From positions 3,264,604 to 3,328,603 of the forward strand of contig CM026431.1 of the NCBI GenBank assembly GCA_014871385.1: a stretch of 64,000 nucleotides of DNA, read 5' to 3'. The first letter of the stretch is position 1; every line of letters starts with the position of its first letter. Positions 1 through 12,044 of this stretch are shown in pieces. The position numbers were made by a program, and so were the translations under genes. The DNA is from Ceratodon purpureus. Taxonomy: Eukaryota; Streptophyta; Bryopsida; Pseudoditrichales; Ditrichaceae. The notes beneath the pieces are model-generated. The model did no database searches, had not been told where the DNA came from, and worked only from the letters and a program-made list of their open reading frames with translations.

Positions 1-290
1 ATCAAACCACTCCTCCAATCAGATTACCAGACAAGCTACTTTCGACCTATGAATAAAATTCCATACTCTATTCACCTCAACCTTCACCATTAAACCAGGA
101 TACGGGTATGTAAAGCGGGGACACATTCTGCACCATTCGTAACCCCCATCTGTGAGAGTTCTCGGTTTGTAACCCTCATTTGTGAGAGTTCTCGACTTCT
201 CTAAAAGCTCTTTGCGAATCAGAAGACTAGTCAAGTTCTTTTGACTTTTGAATATAGAAACATTGAGGCAACCTAGGCATTGAGTGCATA

Positions 291-645
291 TAAGGTCGAC
301 TGTCCTAAAACCACCAACTTAAAGATTCTGAGCTTTTTAGTAAGGTTATTTTTAAAGTATAATTTTTTCATGTAGAAAAGTTGATTTTAACGGAATGCAA
401 ATTGTTTTGGAAATTTTCCCAATATTGAAATAGATACAAATTTTTAAAGACAAATGTACTTTGTGACTCAAACCTGATCTGTAGGTTTTCCTATTGTCAC
501 ACCATGTAGTACTAATTAACCACCAACTTCTTCTTTGCATTGATTGGTCAGTTTGAATTATGAAATTGGTGATTCTCGAACTCAACTGTGGTGGCCAAAG
601 AAAGGAGATATGAGGAGGGTGGTGGTTTTAGAACAGTCGACCTTA
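291..645. mobile_element. Short non-autonomous TIR element (MITE-like)
   Basis: The ends are inverted copies of each other. The left end starts TAAGGTCGACTGTCCTAAAA and the right end, on the other strand, reads TAAGGTCGACTGTTCTAAAA. About 25 of the first 26 bases match. It is 355 bp long with no ORF of note. No clear target-site duplication was found, so the superfamily is not assigned. The subterminal CCTAAAACCACC resembles the ends of the elements at 11088 and 48400. Confidence 0.7.
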
Positions 646-1784
646 GGCCCTTGAACTACCAGTGTGAAATGAACTGTGTATTCACCTTTAGCATTAACCC
701 CTAAACGCCTAAACGACCAAAAACTGGTTGTTTTCATTTTTCCAAGTTCCATAACTATCATCCAAATGATAAATTTTCATCCATTTTTTTTTCATGTGGT
801 AAAGTTCGGAGAGATCTATCTAACCTCATTAATGAATTCTCAAAATAATAATTTCATGAATTTTGGTACCTCCCTAAAGTCCAAAACATCAATACCGTAT
901 GTGTATTCAGAAATTCCTTAAAACAGACAGCTGAAACGCAATTTTGACTATCGGGATGATCTTTTTTGCATTTGATGTGAACTAATGAAATGTAGCTTAA
1001 CAATTTTTTTTTCTGGTCCAAGTTAAAAATTTGAAAAATACCTAAAATTGAGTGATTTATAGCTGGTATAAGATTAAGGGGTAAACCGTGGCTACTTCTT
1101 GATTTTCCACGGTTTTAGGTTTTTTCATCATATTTTTGAATTAAAACATAATTTTTGAGCACGGTAACTAATATAAGGTTCTTGGTTGTCATATACATCT
1201 ATGGTAAATATTTTGTAATTTTTTAGTAAAACCTATATTTGATATGAATTTTCTTTGTTTGTTTTGATTTGAAAAGTTATAGTAATTATATAATGAGACC
1301 ATTAATTTTGATAAAATTATTGCTTGTAGATAACATGTGTATCTAACTAAGAAAAATTTAAAATTTATGTTTTACATTATTTATAGTAGAAAAATAGAGC
1401 ACCTAAAGTCAAACTCTATTTCTGTGGTCATAAGCTCAGGCATGTGGGGGTTAAAATAAACTGAAATGACGACCCCACGGAGTTGGGTGGCCGAGAATCC
1501 CATTGACAAAAGGACATTGCTGATGGCCGACTCACTGGTCCGGAGCATCTCGCAGGAACCAAACACTTCAAAACAATTCAGCATCCACTCTCGGTCACTC
1601 GACTGACGCCACTCGATCAATCAACACAACTCATGTGGCCTGAATGCGGAATTCTCACTCACACACACATGCCAAGGAATAGCAAAAAGAACACGACAAG
1701 ATTCCAGCCTCATTCCCGGCTGCCATCCCAAATCCACAAGTTATACAAACCTCCCACTCACCACAAATTTGAAGAATCCCATCC

Positions 1785-2031
1785 CGGCCACATATCGCAA
1801 AAAACATACCCGTCAACTGACCCGTAGATCTCAAGTACCCCATATCTACAATGCCACCTGATAACTTCTCCAACCTTCTAGATCCTTCGTCCGCTCATGA
1901 ACCGGCCACATATCGCAAAAAACATCCACGAGCCATCCCACCAACCAGCTCCGTAGATCCCAAGTCCCACATATCTAAAATCCTGACTGATATCTTCTCC
2001 CACCTTCTAGATCCTTCGTCCGCTTATGAAC
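1785..2031. repeat. Imperfect tandem duplication (~118 bp x 2) upstream of RCA
   Basis: Unit 1 starts at 1785 and unit 2 at 1903. Both begin CGGCCACATATCGCAAAAAA and both end in a block containing TTCTAGATCCTTCGTCCGCT. They lie about 380-625 bp before the RCA start codon. Unit 1 carries GATAACTTCT, an I-box-like GATAA core; unit 2 has GATATCTTCT at the same place. A regulatory role is inference. Confidence 0.75.
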
Positions 2032-2410
2032 GATCTCCGTCCGATGCGATCCCGAGCCGACGGCCACTACCTCATCTTCAATATTCACAGCGGATATAGA
2101 TTTCGCATGGACCGGTGAAGCGTCGACGAAGATAGGCGGCCACGATGATTTGGAAAGTCTAGACCCTGCATGGATTTTGGGTCTAGTGGTGGCGATGGCG
2201 AGAATCGTAATCCGGAAAGTGACGCTGCCATGGCTTCGCGCGGAGTGTAAAACTCGCAGCCGAGCGCATACCTACGGCAGTGCATACATCGTGAGCGATC
2301 GAGTTGTGCAACAATCCTCCTGAGCTTGCAGGCAACTACCGGCGATCGTCTGGGTGCTTGTGTCTTGCGATACTCGTGACCTGTACTCCAGATCATTCAG
2401 CTCGGTGACG

Positions 2411-4897
2411 ATGGCGACCAGCGTTGCAGGCATGCAGTCCGTCTCTGTAGCCCAGGTGGGTACTGCAGCAGAATTAGACTCATGGTATTCCTGAGTGAAT
2501 TTAGGTCTCATGGAAGTCGAACATCGTCCAGCGAGAGTTATGATCAATGATAGTACTCTTTCCTATGTAAATTGCTGTCTCAGCGTTGTAAGCATGTGTC
2601 TCGGTGATGATTTTGAAACATGAATGGAATGTGTCTGGAGAGCAACTGTATGTGTCCAAAATTTGAAATTTTTGTCATGAGATTTCGATAGTGCTGGTTC
2701 TGGATTCCATTTGAGAGTGGCTGAGATCATTTGCATTGAGGAGTTTTGAGATGAGTAATTAGGGTGCACAGCTATGGTTGGTGACTTGAGGGACAGACAG
2801 AGATGCGATGGTTGACGGATAGTGTGATCGTGGAATTGAAGGTAGAGTGTAAAGACCGAATGCCGGAGAATGTGCTGAATGGAAAATTGAATTTTCTGTT
2901 GCAGGTGAACAGCGTGGGCTCGTCTGCTGTGGCGAAGAGCAGTGCGTCCAGCTCTGCGTTCTTGGGATGCAAGAGCAAGGTGTCAGCCAATGTGACGTTG
3001 GGCGTCGCCAAGGGCAAGAGCCGTGTGGTGGCCGAGGCCGAGAAGGCCACGAAGAAGGTGGACAGGTGGGCCGGACTGGGCACGGACATCTCCGATGACC
3101 AGCAGGATATTCAGCGCGGGAAGGGCATGGTGGATGCCCTGTTTCAGGGCGCCACAGGAATGGGGACCCAGAACGCCATCATGAGCTCCTACGACTACAT
3201 AAGCACTGGGTTGAGGACGTAAGTGGCCTCGTCATGACGATCTGTGCTTTTTCCTAGTACAGAAGGCTTCTGTATCTTGCGCAGTTTGTGAAATTTGTGA
3301 TGAATGGCATTCCCTGTACATGTTTGGTATTCCGGCGGTGAATACCAAATTGCTTGCATAGGGGATGGTTTGAGAGGGTTGAATTGGAACTGAGAGTGTA
3401 CCCTGAACATGTTGCAGGTATAGCTTCGATAACATGAAGGACGGACTTTACATCGCCCCCGCTTTCATGGACAAGTTGGTCATCCACATTGCGAAGAACT
3501 TCATGAACCTGCCAGGCATCAAGGTTCCCCTCATCCTGGGTATCTGGGGAGGCAAGGGTCAGGGCAAGTCCTTCCAGTGCGAGCTTGTCATGTCGAAGCT
3601 GGGGATCAAGTGAGTGAAGTTTTCCCGTTGTCCCATTCTAATTGTGTGGCGTCTAGCTAGCACCTCTCCTGGGATCACAATTGTGGAGAAGCTTGTCAGC
3701 TAAATGATGTGAATTGTTGGTGAATTTTGGTTCCCGGGTGGCGCAATTCGGCTTCGGAAGTGTAGAGTTTTGCCATGACGGTTCACTGACAGGCGTTTGG
3801 ATGATATGCGTGCAGCCCGATCATGATGAGTGCCGGAGAGTTGGAGTCTGGAAACGCCGGTGAGCCCGCCAAGCTGATCAGGCAGAGGTACAGGGAAGCT
3901 GCGGACATCATCAAGAAGGGGAAGATGTGCGCGCTGTTCATCAACGATCTGGACGCGGGTGCGGGACGAATGGGAGGAACCACCCAGTACACGGTGAACA
4001 ACCAGATGGTGAACGCCACCCTGATGAACATCGCGGATAACCCGACCAACGTGCAGCTGCCCGGTATCTACAACAAGGAGACCATCCCGCGTGTGCCCAT
4101 CATCGTGACCGGAAATGACTTCTCGACACTGTACGCTCCGTTGATCCGTGACGGGCGTATGGAGAAGTTCTACTGGGCTCCGACCCGCGAGGACCGAATC
4201 GGCGTGTGCAAGGGTATCTTCAGACTGGACAACGTGCACGACTCAGACGTGACGAAGCTGGTGGACCAGTTCCCGGGACAGTCGATCGGTATGTGGCTCC
4301 CTGTTTGATGCATTTCAGAAGCTGGAATTAGGTAGCCCCTCATCTGGGGAAAGTTCGTGGTGTGCATGAAGGGCAGTCTCCGGGGGAAGATAGAACGTCA
4401 AATATAAGCTCATTGCAGCTTTGGGCAATTAGATTCTGAAATGTTCTGAAACGTTGCACAGATTTCTTCGGTGCTTTGAGGGCTCGCGTGTACGATGACG
4501 AGGTGAGGAAGTGGATCGCGAGCACCGGAGTGGAGAACATCGGAAGGAACTTGGTGAACTCGAAGAACGGCCCTCCGACGTTCGAGAAGCCTGCGATGAC
4601 CATCGACAAGCTGATGGAATACGGGCACTTGCTGGTGCAAGAGCAGCAGAACGTGAAACGTGTACAACTGGCGGAGGAGTATCTGAAGTCCGCTGCCCTC
4701 GGAGACGCGAATGCGGATCAGATCAAGCAAGGAACCTTCTATGGTGAGCTGCACACGAATGCTTGAGACGTGTTGTTGTCTCCTAATTTCCGTTTACTTG
4801 GATTGTTAGGAGCTAGTTGTGGTATATATGATAGGGTGTTGATCCGACAAGCTGTTGTTGTACAGGCGCTGGTGGACCTGCGCCGACTGAGCAGTAA
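2411..4897 (+). CDS. RCA: Rubisco activase, chloroplastic, short (beta-type) form; six exons
   Basis: AAA+ ATPase of the chloroplast stroma that strips inhibitory sugar phosphates from Rubisco using ATP. Exons are 2411-2455, 2905-3218, 3418-3609, 3816-4288, 4462-4743 and 4866-4897. All introns are GT-AG and all phases match, giving 445 aa. The start [10 protein letters not shown] opens a Ser/Ala-rich transit peptide of roughly 55 residues. The mature N-terminus has the DRWAGL segment. Walker A GGKGQGKS is at 164-171, Walker B LFINDLD at 224-230, sensor-1 TGND at 282-285, and the arginine-finger region RDGRMEKF begins at 295. The protein ends [12 protein letters not shown], with no redox-regulated C-terminal extension, so it is a beta-type enzyme. 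Retaining the last intron would instead end the protein ELHTNA. The nearest gene downstream, same strand, is PIFI, whose tail resembles the missing extension. Family identity is certain; exon 1 is inferred from splice phase and transit-peptide character. Confidence 0.97.
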
Positions 4898-6162
4898 GGA
4901 ATGCTCGAGAGTCCCGGCGGGGTGTGGGAGAGGCGTGAATGTTTTGGTTAGATGTGCGCCTGTGTGGTGCCCTGTCTTTTGGCTTCGTAGAATCTGAAGT
5001 ATGCATGGACCCCATCTTGTGAACTTCGGCGCTGACTCGGAGAGCTTCGACCAAGACGGGTTATTTTTGTCCGCATGCGCTGTAGCGATGGTTGGACTTG
5101 TGTTTGCCGTAGTAGGGATGTTCAGAGTTCATTAGGATTGGAAAACTCTTGGTAGGAGGTTTAGGATACGGTTTTGTAGCGATGTGAAGTTGTGACTCTG
5201 TATTTTTAGGTTTTTAATTATGCTTTTTTTTTTATCGGTAGTTTTGCGTCTAATGAGTTCGAAGGAATGTGTTTATGTAGCAGCTGAGGCTTGTGAGTTG
5301 GAGGATTTTAAAGGTTTGAGAGATTTCTGGGAAATCATCGTGTTGTTTGTTGCCTTGAGATGTATGTGTGATTTTGAATATATCTGGTGTTGCCGTCGTT
5401 TTGGCCGTGCAATCGTATCTGTTTACATTTGACGTGTTCAACGAACTTTGTCGGTTGATTTGTGGATCGTTGTGTAACACTGTGCCCCACGGGTGGAATC
5501 TCCCAGTCTTTGTATGTAATTTGAGCGCAAATTAGTATGGCGAGGGTTTTTCTTTACGCGAGTTCTTGTTTACATCTGGATGATACATCATTGACGGGAT
5601 ACCTGTGAAATGCATGTGAGTTGCAACTCATCAATTTGATTTTTTTCTTTCTTCTTTTCACACGAATAAAGGGAGGCCGTTTATTGCAAGAGAAAAGTGA
5701 AATAGAATTACAACGTTTAGCCAAGTCCGGCACGGGCGAGACAGACAGACACAGACAACCGGACGTTACTCCTCACAACTCAGTCTGTGCCTGGGGCTGG
5801 CAAGGTGCCCGCGAGGTAGGGAATTATCCCATATAGCAAACGATTCGTTATAGCACCACATGGTTTGGAATTGCACGACTCAACAATTTGTGAACGTATA
5901 GCTGTAGTTGTTCAATCTATCTAAATGTCAGCTCCGAGTATACATAAGGTATACACACCCATGACGGTTAATGAACCCATGACTGATATGTAGGATTCCC
6001 CATTGCAGAGCAATGGAAAGCCAATAATCGATAATTGATGAACAGTAGATTTAGGATGCACCCTCCAATAGAATGCCTTGTGCGTGTTATGGTCATGTTG
6101 TTGTTCACTACTCTTGATGTTGCTCTTGAACTGATTAGAAATGACCAACGACATTGTACTGT

Positions 6163-6214
6163 TGCTGCTCGGTGGGTGTTTGTTCATGCCGATACAAACA
6201 TCCACCGAGCAGCA
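6163..6214. repeat. Short perfect-loop hairpin
   Basis: The arms 6163-6183 and 6194-6214 are 21 bp with one mismatch (core CTCGGTGGGTGTTTGT against ACAAACATCCACCGAG), around a 10-nt loop. It is too short-looped for a typical plant microRNA precursor and too far from RCA to be an obvious terminator. Function unknown. Confidence 0.6.
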
Positions 6215-6610
6215 GGTCCTTACAACCAGTGTTTTTTTATTTTTTCTGGCTGCTAGCAGCCAAATTGCAACGAATTTGAGTCTCCCAAGAAATAGTCTTT
6301 GTAAATTTTAAGTGAAAAACTTGGATGAAGAAGCCAACTTTGAAACAATTATTCCCAAAAACTTAGATGAAAATGCGGGATTGTTGAATGAGATCAATAA
6401 TAAATGGATGAAAGATCATTTAATGTACCAAAATTGAATGAATGTGGATAAATTTAGTGACACATCAAAATTCTATGTTGCCAGTTGAGTGTTTGCTGAA
6501 AATGGAATAAAAAACCCTACTCACAACATGCATGTGTAGCCGGTCTGTCAGATGTGGACACTTGTAGCTGCAGCTTGATTTTGGTTTTAGTGTCTGATTG
6601 TGCTTATAAA

Positions 6611-6727
6611 AGCATCCACAGCGGTGCGCACCAAGCCGGGACCGGGCTTCATATTTAGGGGTGCCATTGGTTGGCACCCCTGAATATGAAGCCCGGTCCC
6701 GACTTGCTGCGGACCGCTGTAGATGCT
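6611..6727. repeat. GC-rich foldback element (117-bp near-perfect palindrome)
   Basis: Both arms read inward from AGCATC. They share CCGGGACCGGGCTTCATAT and GGGGTGCCA blocks, with few mismatches and a loop of only about 4-6 bases near 6668. The sequence is much more GC-rich than its surroundings. It looks like a small foldback MITE. If transcribed it would form one long RNA hairpin. Confidence 0.75.
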
Positions 6728-7252
6728 CTAAGTTATAACAGCTTTGGCATTCGATTGTCCTTCAATCTGGGCAGTGATGTAAACACTTTCTCCTGCATAG
6801 CTGCTTGTGCTCTCTATAGACTCCATATGTGGGTCCATGGGTTCCAGGTTTTTCAATCACTTTCTGAAAGCATCCCAAGTCGTACCCTAAGCCTATTAAC
6901 CTCCATTTGGCTTCATCTCGGTTAACGGCTTAAAGGTCCTGTAAACTCCCAGTGGTGACCTCTTAACATCTTTCTCATTTAAACTGCAACCTCTAAAGGG
7001 CTGTCGACCTGTAAATTTCACGCCGTTCATGGCTATCCTTAACCGCCGGAAATTTAAAAAAATCAAGCTCTCATCTTTCTATCTTTTTACTACACTTGTT
7101 GCAAAACCTTATAACAAACTGCAAAAGAAAATCAAACCCAAGTAAAGAAAAATTTACATGTTATCCTTAAGGAAGGACCACATTTTCACTAAACTTGTAA
7201 ATGTAGTGCAACTGTTTGTGGAAGAACCTGTACAGGCTACATAAGCTTCCAG

Positions 7253-8166
7253 TTAACCCCTAAAGCATCAACTGTGACAGTTTTGGTATGATTTAAGATC
7301 CGGTCAGGCTCCCTATGAGTCAAATTTTACCGGATGTAGATGTAACTTTGGCACAGCAGGGAAATTGTCATATCTTTCTAACAAAACCAAATTTTACTTT
7401 CATCGGGCCCGTAGTTACAAAATAATTTGTGTTTAAAGATCAAAATTCAATTCAGGGCAGGTTTGTGGCCGATGGGAGTGGTGCACCAAAGTTCAGTCAA
7501 AGTTCCAACTTTTATACAAACTTTCAGACAGATCAACAGTGATTGGGTCACCTTCGTCACCCATTTTTCCTTCACCATTTTCTGAAGTTCCTAAAATGTT
7601 GTAAAATTCATATCTATTTTGGATTTATTTATTTTTTGGATTTCTTTCCTCTACAAGTTCTTTTTCATACAAATGCATGTATACACCATTCCAATTTCAA
7701 AAATAGATGATCTTCTAAGGCATTTGTAGTGTGGAAAAAGAGCCAGTGTATATGCATTTCATTTGACTCCCGTCACTGGAAATGTGGTTTTTCAATGATT
7801 CTGTATGTTGTATTGTCTTCAATTTTTTGAGCATACAAGCACACTCCCAACTCACTTTAGAATCCAAGACTAAAAAGCCTCCAACCACACGATCTCAAAA
7901 ATTGGCTGTTTCACTCTCCGAAGGGTGGCTGTCCCTGCCGGACAGCACCAAAATAAAATTTCTCTCAAGTTCAAACCTTATGATCTTCCAAATGGTGATG
8001 AGTTACAATATAAAATTTTGTGTACACATAATGTACAAGTTAGGTATTAGATCCTACGGTTAGATTCTTTAAAATACGTTCAAATTTGCACAATCCTACT
8101 TTGAAGTAAACAGGTCAAAATTAAGGCAGAATTTGGGATTTTATGGCCAAAAACTTTAGGGGTTAA
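7253..8166. mobile_element. TTAACCCC-family TIR element, copy A
   Basis: The left end is TTAACCCCTAAAGCATCAAC. The right end is CTTTAGGGGTTAA, an exact inverted match over 13 bp. Length is 914 bp including TTAA at each side. No transposase ORF. The left-end interior (the TGGTATGATTTA block and the following 50 bp) matches the right end of the copy at 58086-58869 in opposite orientation. See findings for the TTAA target-site argument. Confidence 0.75.
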
Positions 8167-11087
8167 GGGACTATTGGGGATGCTCTGAGTAGCACTTGCT
8201 TGTTAAAGTATTCACTAGTAGCAACCCTCTGGTCCCTCATATTACAAGTATTTTAGAAGTTGATGAGTCAAGCAGCTCACAAAAGATAAGAAAAAGTATT
8301 TTTTTCTATATTCTAAGTGAGTGAAGGGTGACATTTCATGAATACAAAGTAATAAGGTTTTAGGTAGTGATTGTAGTTGAAAATCTAGAATGGATAAGTT
8401 TGCATATAGGACTTTGTAATTCGTTGCATTGGAGGAACAACTTTTTGGATATAGCGAGATCACAGTTATGTTTGAAGGTTTGAGCATAATCAAGGTAAGT
8501 TTTAAGAATACCAATAACTACTTTGGTTACATACAAGAATTTTTAATTTTATTACTATAGTTTCCACAATCAAGAATAGAAAAAAAAGTAATATGTTGTT
8601 TTTTTGGATTTATAGAAAGAGAATTTTAACAATTCTAAGTCGTAAAACAAATATTATCTAAGTTTAAGAAACACTACCTTGTGGTTATGATCAGAGGCTT
8701 CATCTTTGTTAAATCCTCTAACATCATATTAAAAAAGTTAATATGGCTGAATTACCTAAATCTATTTGAATCAAAGAATATATTAATTTTTTTAATTTTT
8801 AATTTGATTTTAAATTTAATTTATATAGTTTTGAGTATGTTATAGAGTAGAATGTTGAAGAAAAAAATTGTATAATAATATTTCAACTAAAATTATAGAA
8901 AGGATGAAACATCTACACAATCAATCACATCCTTAACACATCTAGAATATATATTTGGGGCAAGAAGAAATTCATCACCACTTATCCGTGTAGAGGCCCA
9001 AATGTTGTTTAAGAAGTTTTTAGGGCGCAACTATTTTAGATTAAATTTGAAAGACAACAAGCCATTTATTCAAAGCTAGGATTATGCATGTCATCCTTTA
9101 AACAAAACCAAAAATGGCTACAAATACCTAGGATCAGCATTACAAAGGTATTTAAAGCCAAAGTTTGTTGAAGTTAGGCATACCAACAACATGAAATCTA
9201 AGTAGTTAAAAGTTTTATTCAACTAGAGGAACAATGCATCGTGAAGTTTATGTAAGTTGAATGCAAATTGCATGCCATAGAAGATACAAAGTGGTTTATT
9301 GAAATATATCAAAGACTTTTTTGCAAGGGTCAAGTTTGTACTTTGACATAAATCATCTTTTAGTATGATGTGGTCTAAGTACATATTGGTACTAATGAAC
9401 AAGAGTCACTTGTGGTTTTTAAAAACCTCAAGTTTTTTCATTTCATCCTTAAAAACCATAATTAGAAGATTCTAATATGAATTATCTTCTAATTCTAAAA
9501 GAACAAAGATATATTCGCTCTAAATGTCCTAGACCACAATACACAACTTCTAAATCTACAAAGAAGAGACAAATCCTTCCGAAAACATTCAGTGCAACAT
9601 GTTCAAAGAGAGAAGATAGAGAATTTTTTCTAAAAATTGATTCATTCAAAAATGTTAAGGCTGATATATTTGTGGCTATGAATAGTAGTTTTGAAGAATG
9701 GAAAATGACAATTCCGTATATTGAGGAAAAGGTATTAGCAATAAAGAATATATCTTTAAGTTTAAAACTATTAAAAGTTACGTGATATTGATCCAAATCA
9801 ACAATGGCTTAAGACAAATCTAAGATGTAGATTGAGAGTTATAGAGCTTGTATATGACAAAATTTAATTTGACCTTCCTATAAATTTTCAAAGTAGATGA
9901 GTGTTGATATATTGCCATTACATTCTGACAACATCATTCTAAGGGAGAAACCACACTCTTTGAAAAATATTGTAACTTTTATCAATCAAGACTTTTAAAT
10001 ATGCTTATATTTATGTGTATTTAAAAGTTTCAATATATATTTAAAAATCTTCATTGAAATAACTTATATAATCAAAACTTTTTAAAACATTTGTTTTCAA
10101 TATTTTTGATGAAAAAAGGACAAAGCATGTTATATATAGACCAAGAGCATTTATGACTAATGTTTTATTACAAGTTTTTTGCTTCAACCTTGATCCAGAA
10201 TCATTCTTTGTAGATATGATCTAATTGGATTTTATAGAGAACAAACGTTTATAACGTTTTACCTAAATTAACTATAAAATTTATGAAAATTCCTAAGTCT
10301 TTAAAGGACAAATGTGCATAGATGGGTTTTTTAAGATTTTGGATATATTCTTGTGATGTCAAGTTTAAAACTTTGCAAGCATCATTTCTTGTTAGCATCA
10401 TTTTCCCAAACTTTTTTCAAAGTACAAGAATGTGATGGCTTCATGGATGTATAATATTTATATCCCAGGAAACATTCAGAGATAAAACATCACTGCCACG
10501 AGTAGTTTTTTCAAATAGCCAGTATTTTGAGTAGCAATTCTAAACAAGTCTTGTATACAAATATGAAGCATATTCTTCCAAAAAAAGTATAAAAAAAAAT
10601 CATCTTATATTACTAAAATCTTATTCAAAGAAGAATTGTGTTTTTGCATCTTCAAAAACAAGGTAAAAAAATATCTTTTTTGTTACATTGTGGTTTGGAT
10701 TTTACTCTTTCCAAACTTTGAACTTAATACCAAAAAAATTAAAATTTTGGAAACATATTTTTGGCAATGATATAGGCCTCTTTTCATTATAAGAATAGTT
10801 TCTAAAATGTTATATAAATATTTCGTTACATCTAGAAGTTGGTACAATTGATAATATGGTTTTTTTTAAGATGGTGAAACTTCTTGAATTCTCATATGAT
10901 TCAAAAATTCCCATCTAAAGACAAAACAAAGTGTGTTAATTCCACATTGTAAGGTACTTTAAAAAAATAAAAATAAAAACAATTTTCTCTAATCTTAATC
11001 TAAATACTACAAACCTCCACCGAATCTTCAACTGAATCTTTAATGTTGTTTGATTACATAGTTTAAAGAGACAAAAATGGGAACCAT

Positions 11088-11505
11088 TATGGTAGACACA
11101 CCTAAAATCACCACAGTCTCCAAAACCACCACACCCCATTATGACCTTACCACCCTCCAGAATCTCTAAGACCAAATTGTCAGCCCTCATTTGGAGGACT
11201 AATTTGCTTATTGGTCACCTTGCTAGTGGGTGAACTCTCACAATCCTAGAATACGATTTTGGGTTCAATGGTGAGCAAAATTGAGGACCACTATTATTGT
11301 TCATAGGAAATTCTAAGTTAACATCACAAAATACTTTACACTTTGAGATTTTCTATAAAATTGAGAATTGCAAATCTCATGATGCAAATTTTTGCATTCC
11401 TCATGAAATCCTATTTTGAAGATTAGAATATTTTTTAAAGAATTTTTGGATTGCTAAATATAGGTCAGATTGCTTAAGTTGGTGGTTTTAGGTGCATCTA
11501 CCATA
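11088..11505. mobile_element. MITE-like inverted-repeat element, copy 1 (pair with 48400-48825)
   Basis: The termini TATGGTAGACACACCTAAAA and, on the other strand, TATGGTAGATGCACCTAAAA are inverted repeats of about 24 bp. Length is 418 bp. Its right-hand 150 bp is almost identical to the copy ending at 48825, and the two copies lie in the same orientation. No ORF with a recognised domain. No clear target duplication. Confidence 0.7.
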
Positions 11506-12044
11506 TCTTATTAATGAACTTCACTTTCTCACACGAGTTCTAGAACTTCGATCGCCATAATCATCAAATCGGTCAATCTTGTTTATATTAGACACCACTC
11601 TATTTAAATAAAAGAGAAAATGAACTGAAATCACACTATTTGAACACCCAATATAATCAAGATTGACCAATTTAATGTGCCAATTCAGGAGAAGCTGGTT
11701 TGGTATTCCTGATGCGCCGGCCGTCTTTTGGTGAAATGAGTTGATTGCGTGAAGCTTTTGCGGGGGCCAAGAATAACCGTTACCTACATGCACCAGTGAG
11801 AAGGCCCGAAGTGATCCGATCCAAGCGTCGATGGAATGCCAACTGCAGCCCGAAAGCGATTCCAATTCTAGGAAAGGATGCCTAAAGGTCCGCCTTTGCA
11901 CCAAACCAGCTTCTCCTGAATCTTCCTGTCGAAAGACTTCCCTTCCAGGTCTCTCTTCAAGGACTCTTGGGTTGCAATCTCTCAAGGGAGGAGCACAACT
12001 CCGGAGGGAGCAGCGATCGAGGTGCGCTGCCAGTCTTCCATTCC

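Larger units (their letters stand above)
1..2410. other. Intergenic / upstream region of RCA
   Basis: I see no gene here. The stretch holds an inverted-repeat element (291-645), one unpaired TTAACCCCTAAA-type terminus at 694, AT-rich sequence to about 1400, then a more GC-rich zone from about 1400 to 2410. That zone contains a tandem duplication and should include the RCA promoter and 5' UTR. The short ORFs show no family signature. No convincing TATA box was seen close to the RCA start codon. Confidence 0.6.
4898..12044. other. Intergenic region between RCA and PIFI
   Basis: No gene is supported. From 4898 to about 5600 is RCA 3' flank. Then come two foldback hairpins (6163-6214, 6611-6727), a TTAACCCC-ended element (7253-8166), very AT-rich sequence (8.2-11.0 kb), and an inverted-repeat element (11088-11505). 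The ORF at 9477-9785 (102 aa) lies in AT-rich DNA and has no recognisable domain. An antisense ORF over PIFI exon 1 is a chance opening. Confidence 0.6.

Noticed and set aside
1061-1095. GATTAAGGGGTAAACC as the right end paired with the TTAACCCC terminus at 694
   Set aside because: Base order does not match the inverted terminus (GGGGTTAA expected), so no element was called there.
2803-3222. ORF beginning at an ATG 100 bp before RCA exon 2
   Set aside because: Its N-terminus lies in intron 1. A 45-nt first exon at 2411 gives a proper transit-peptide start in phase.
3700-4239. 179-aa antisense ORF within RCA exon 4
   Set aside because: Shadow of the strongly conserved RCA exon on the other strand.
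9477-9785. 102-aa ORF in AT-rich DNA
   Set aside because: No recognised domain. An antisense ORF of equal length overlaps it, and flanking frames are full of stops.
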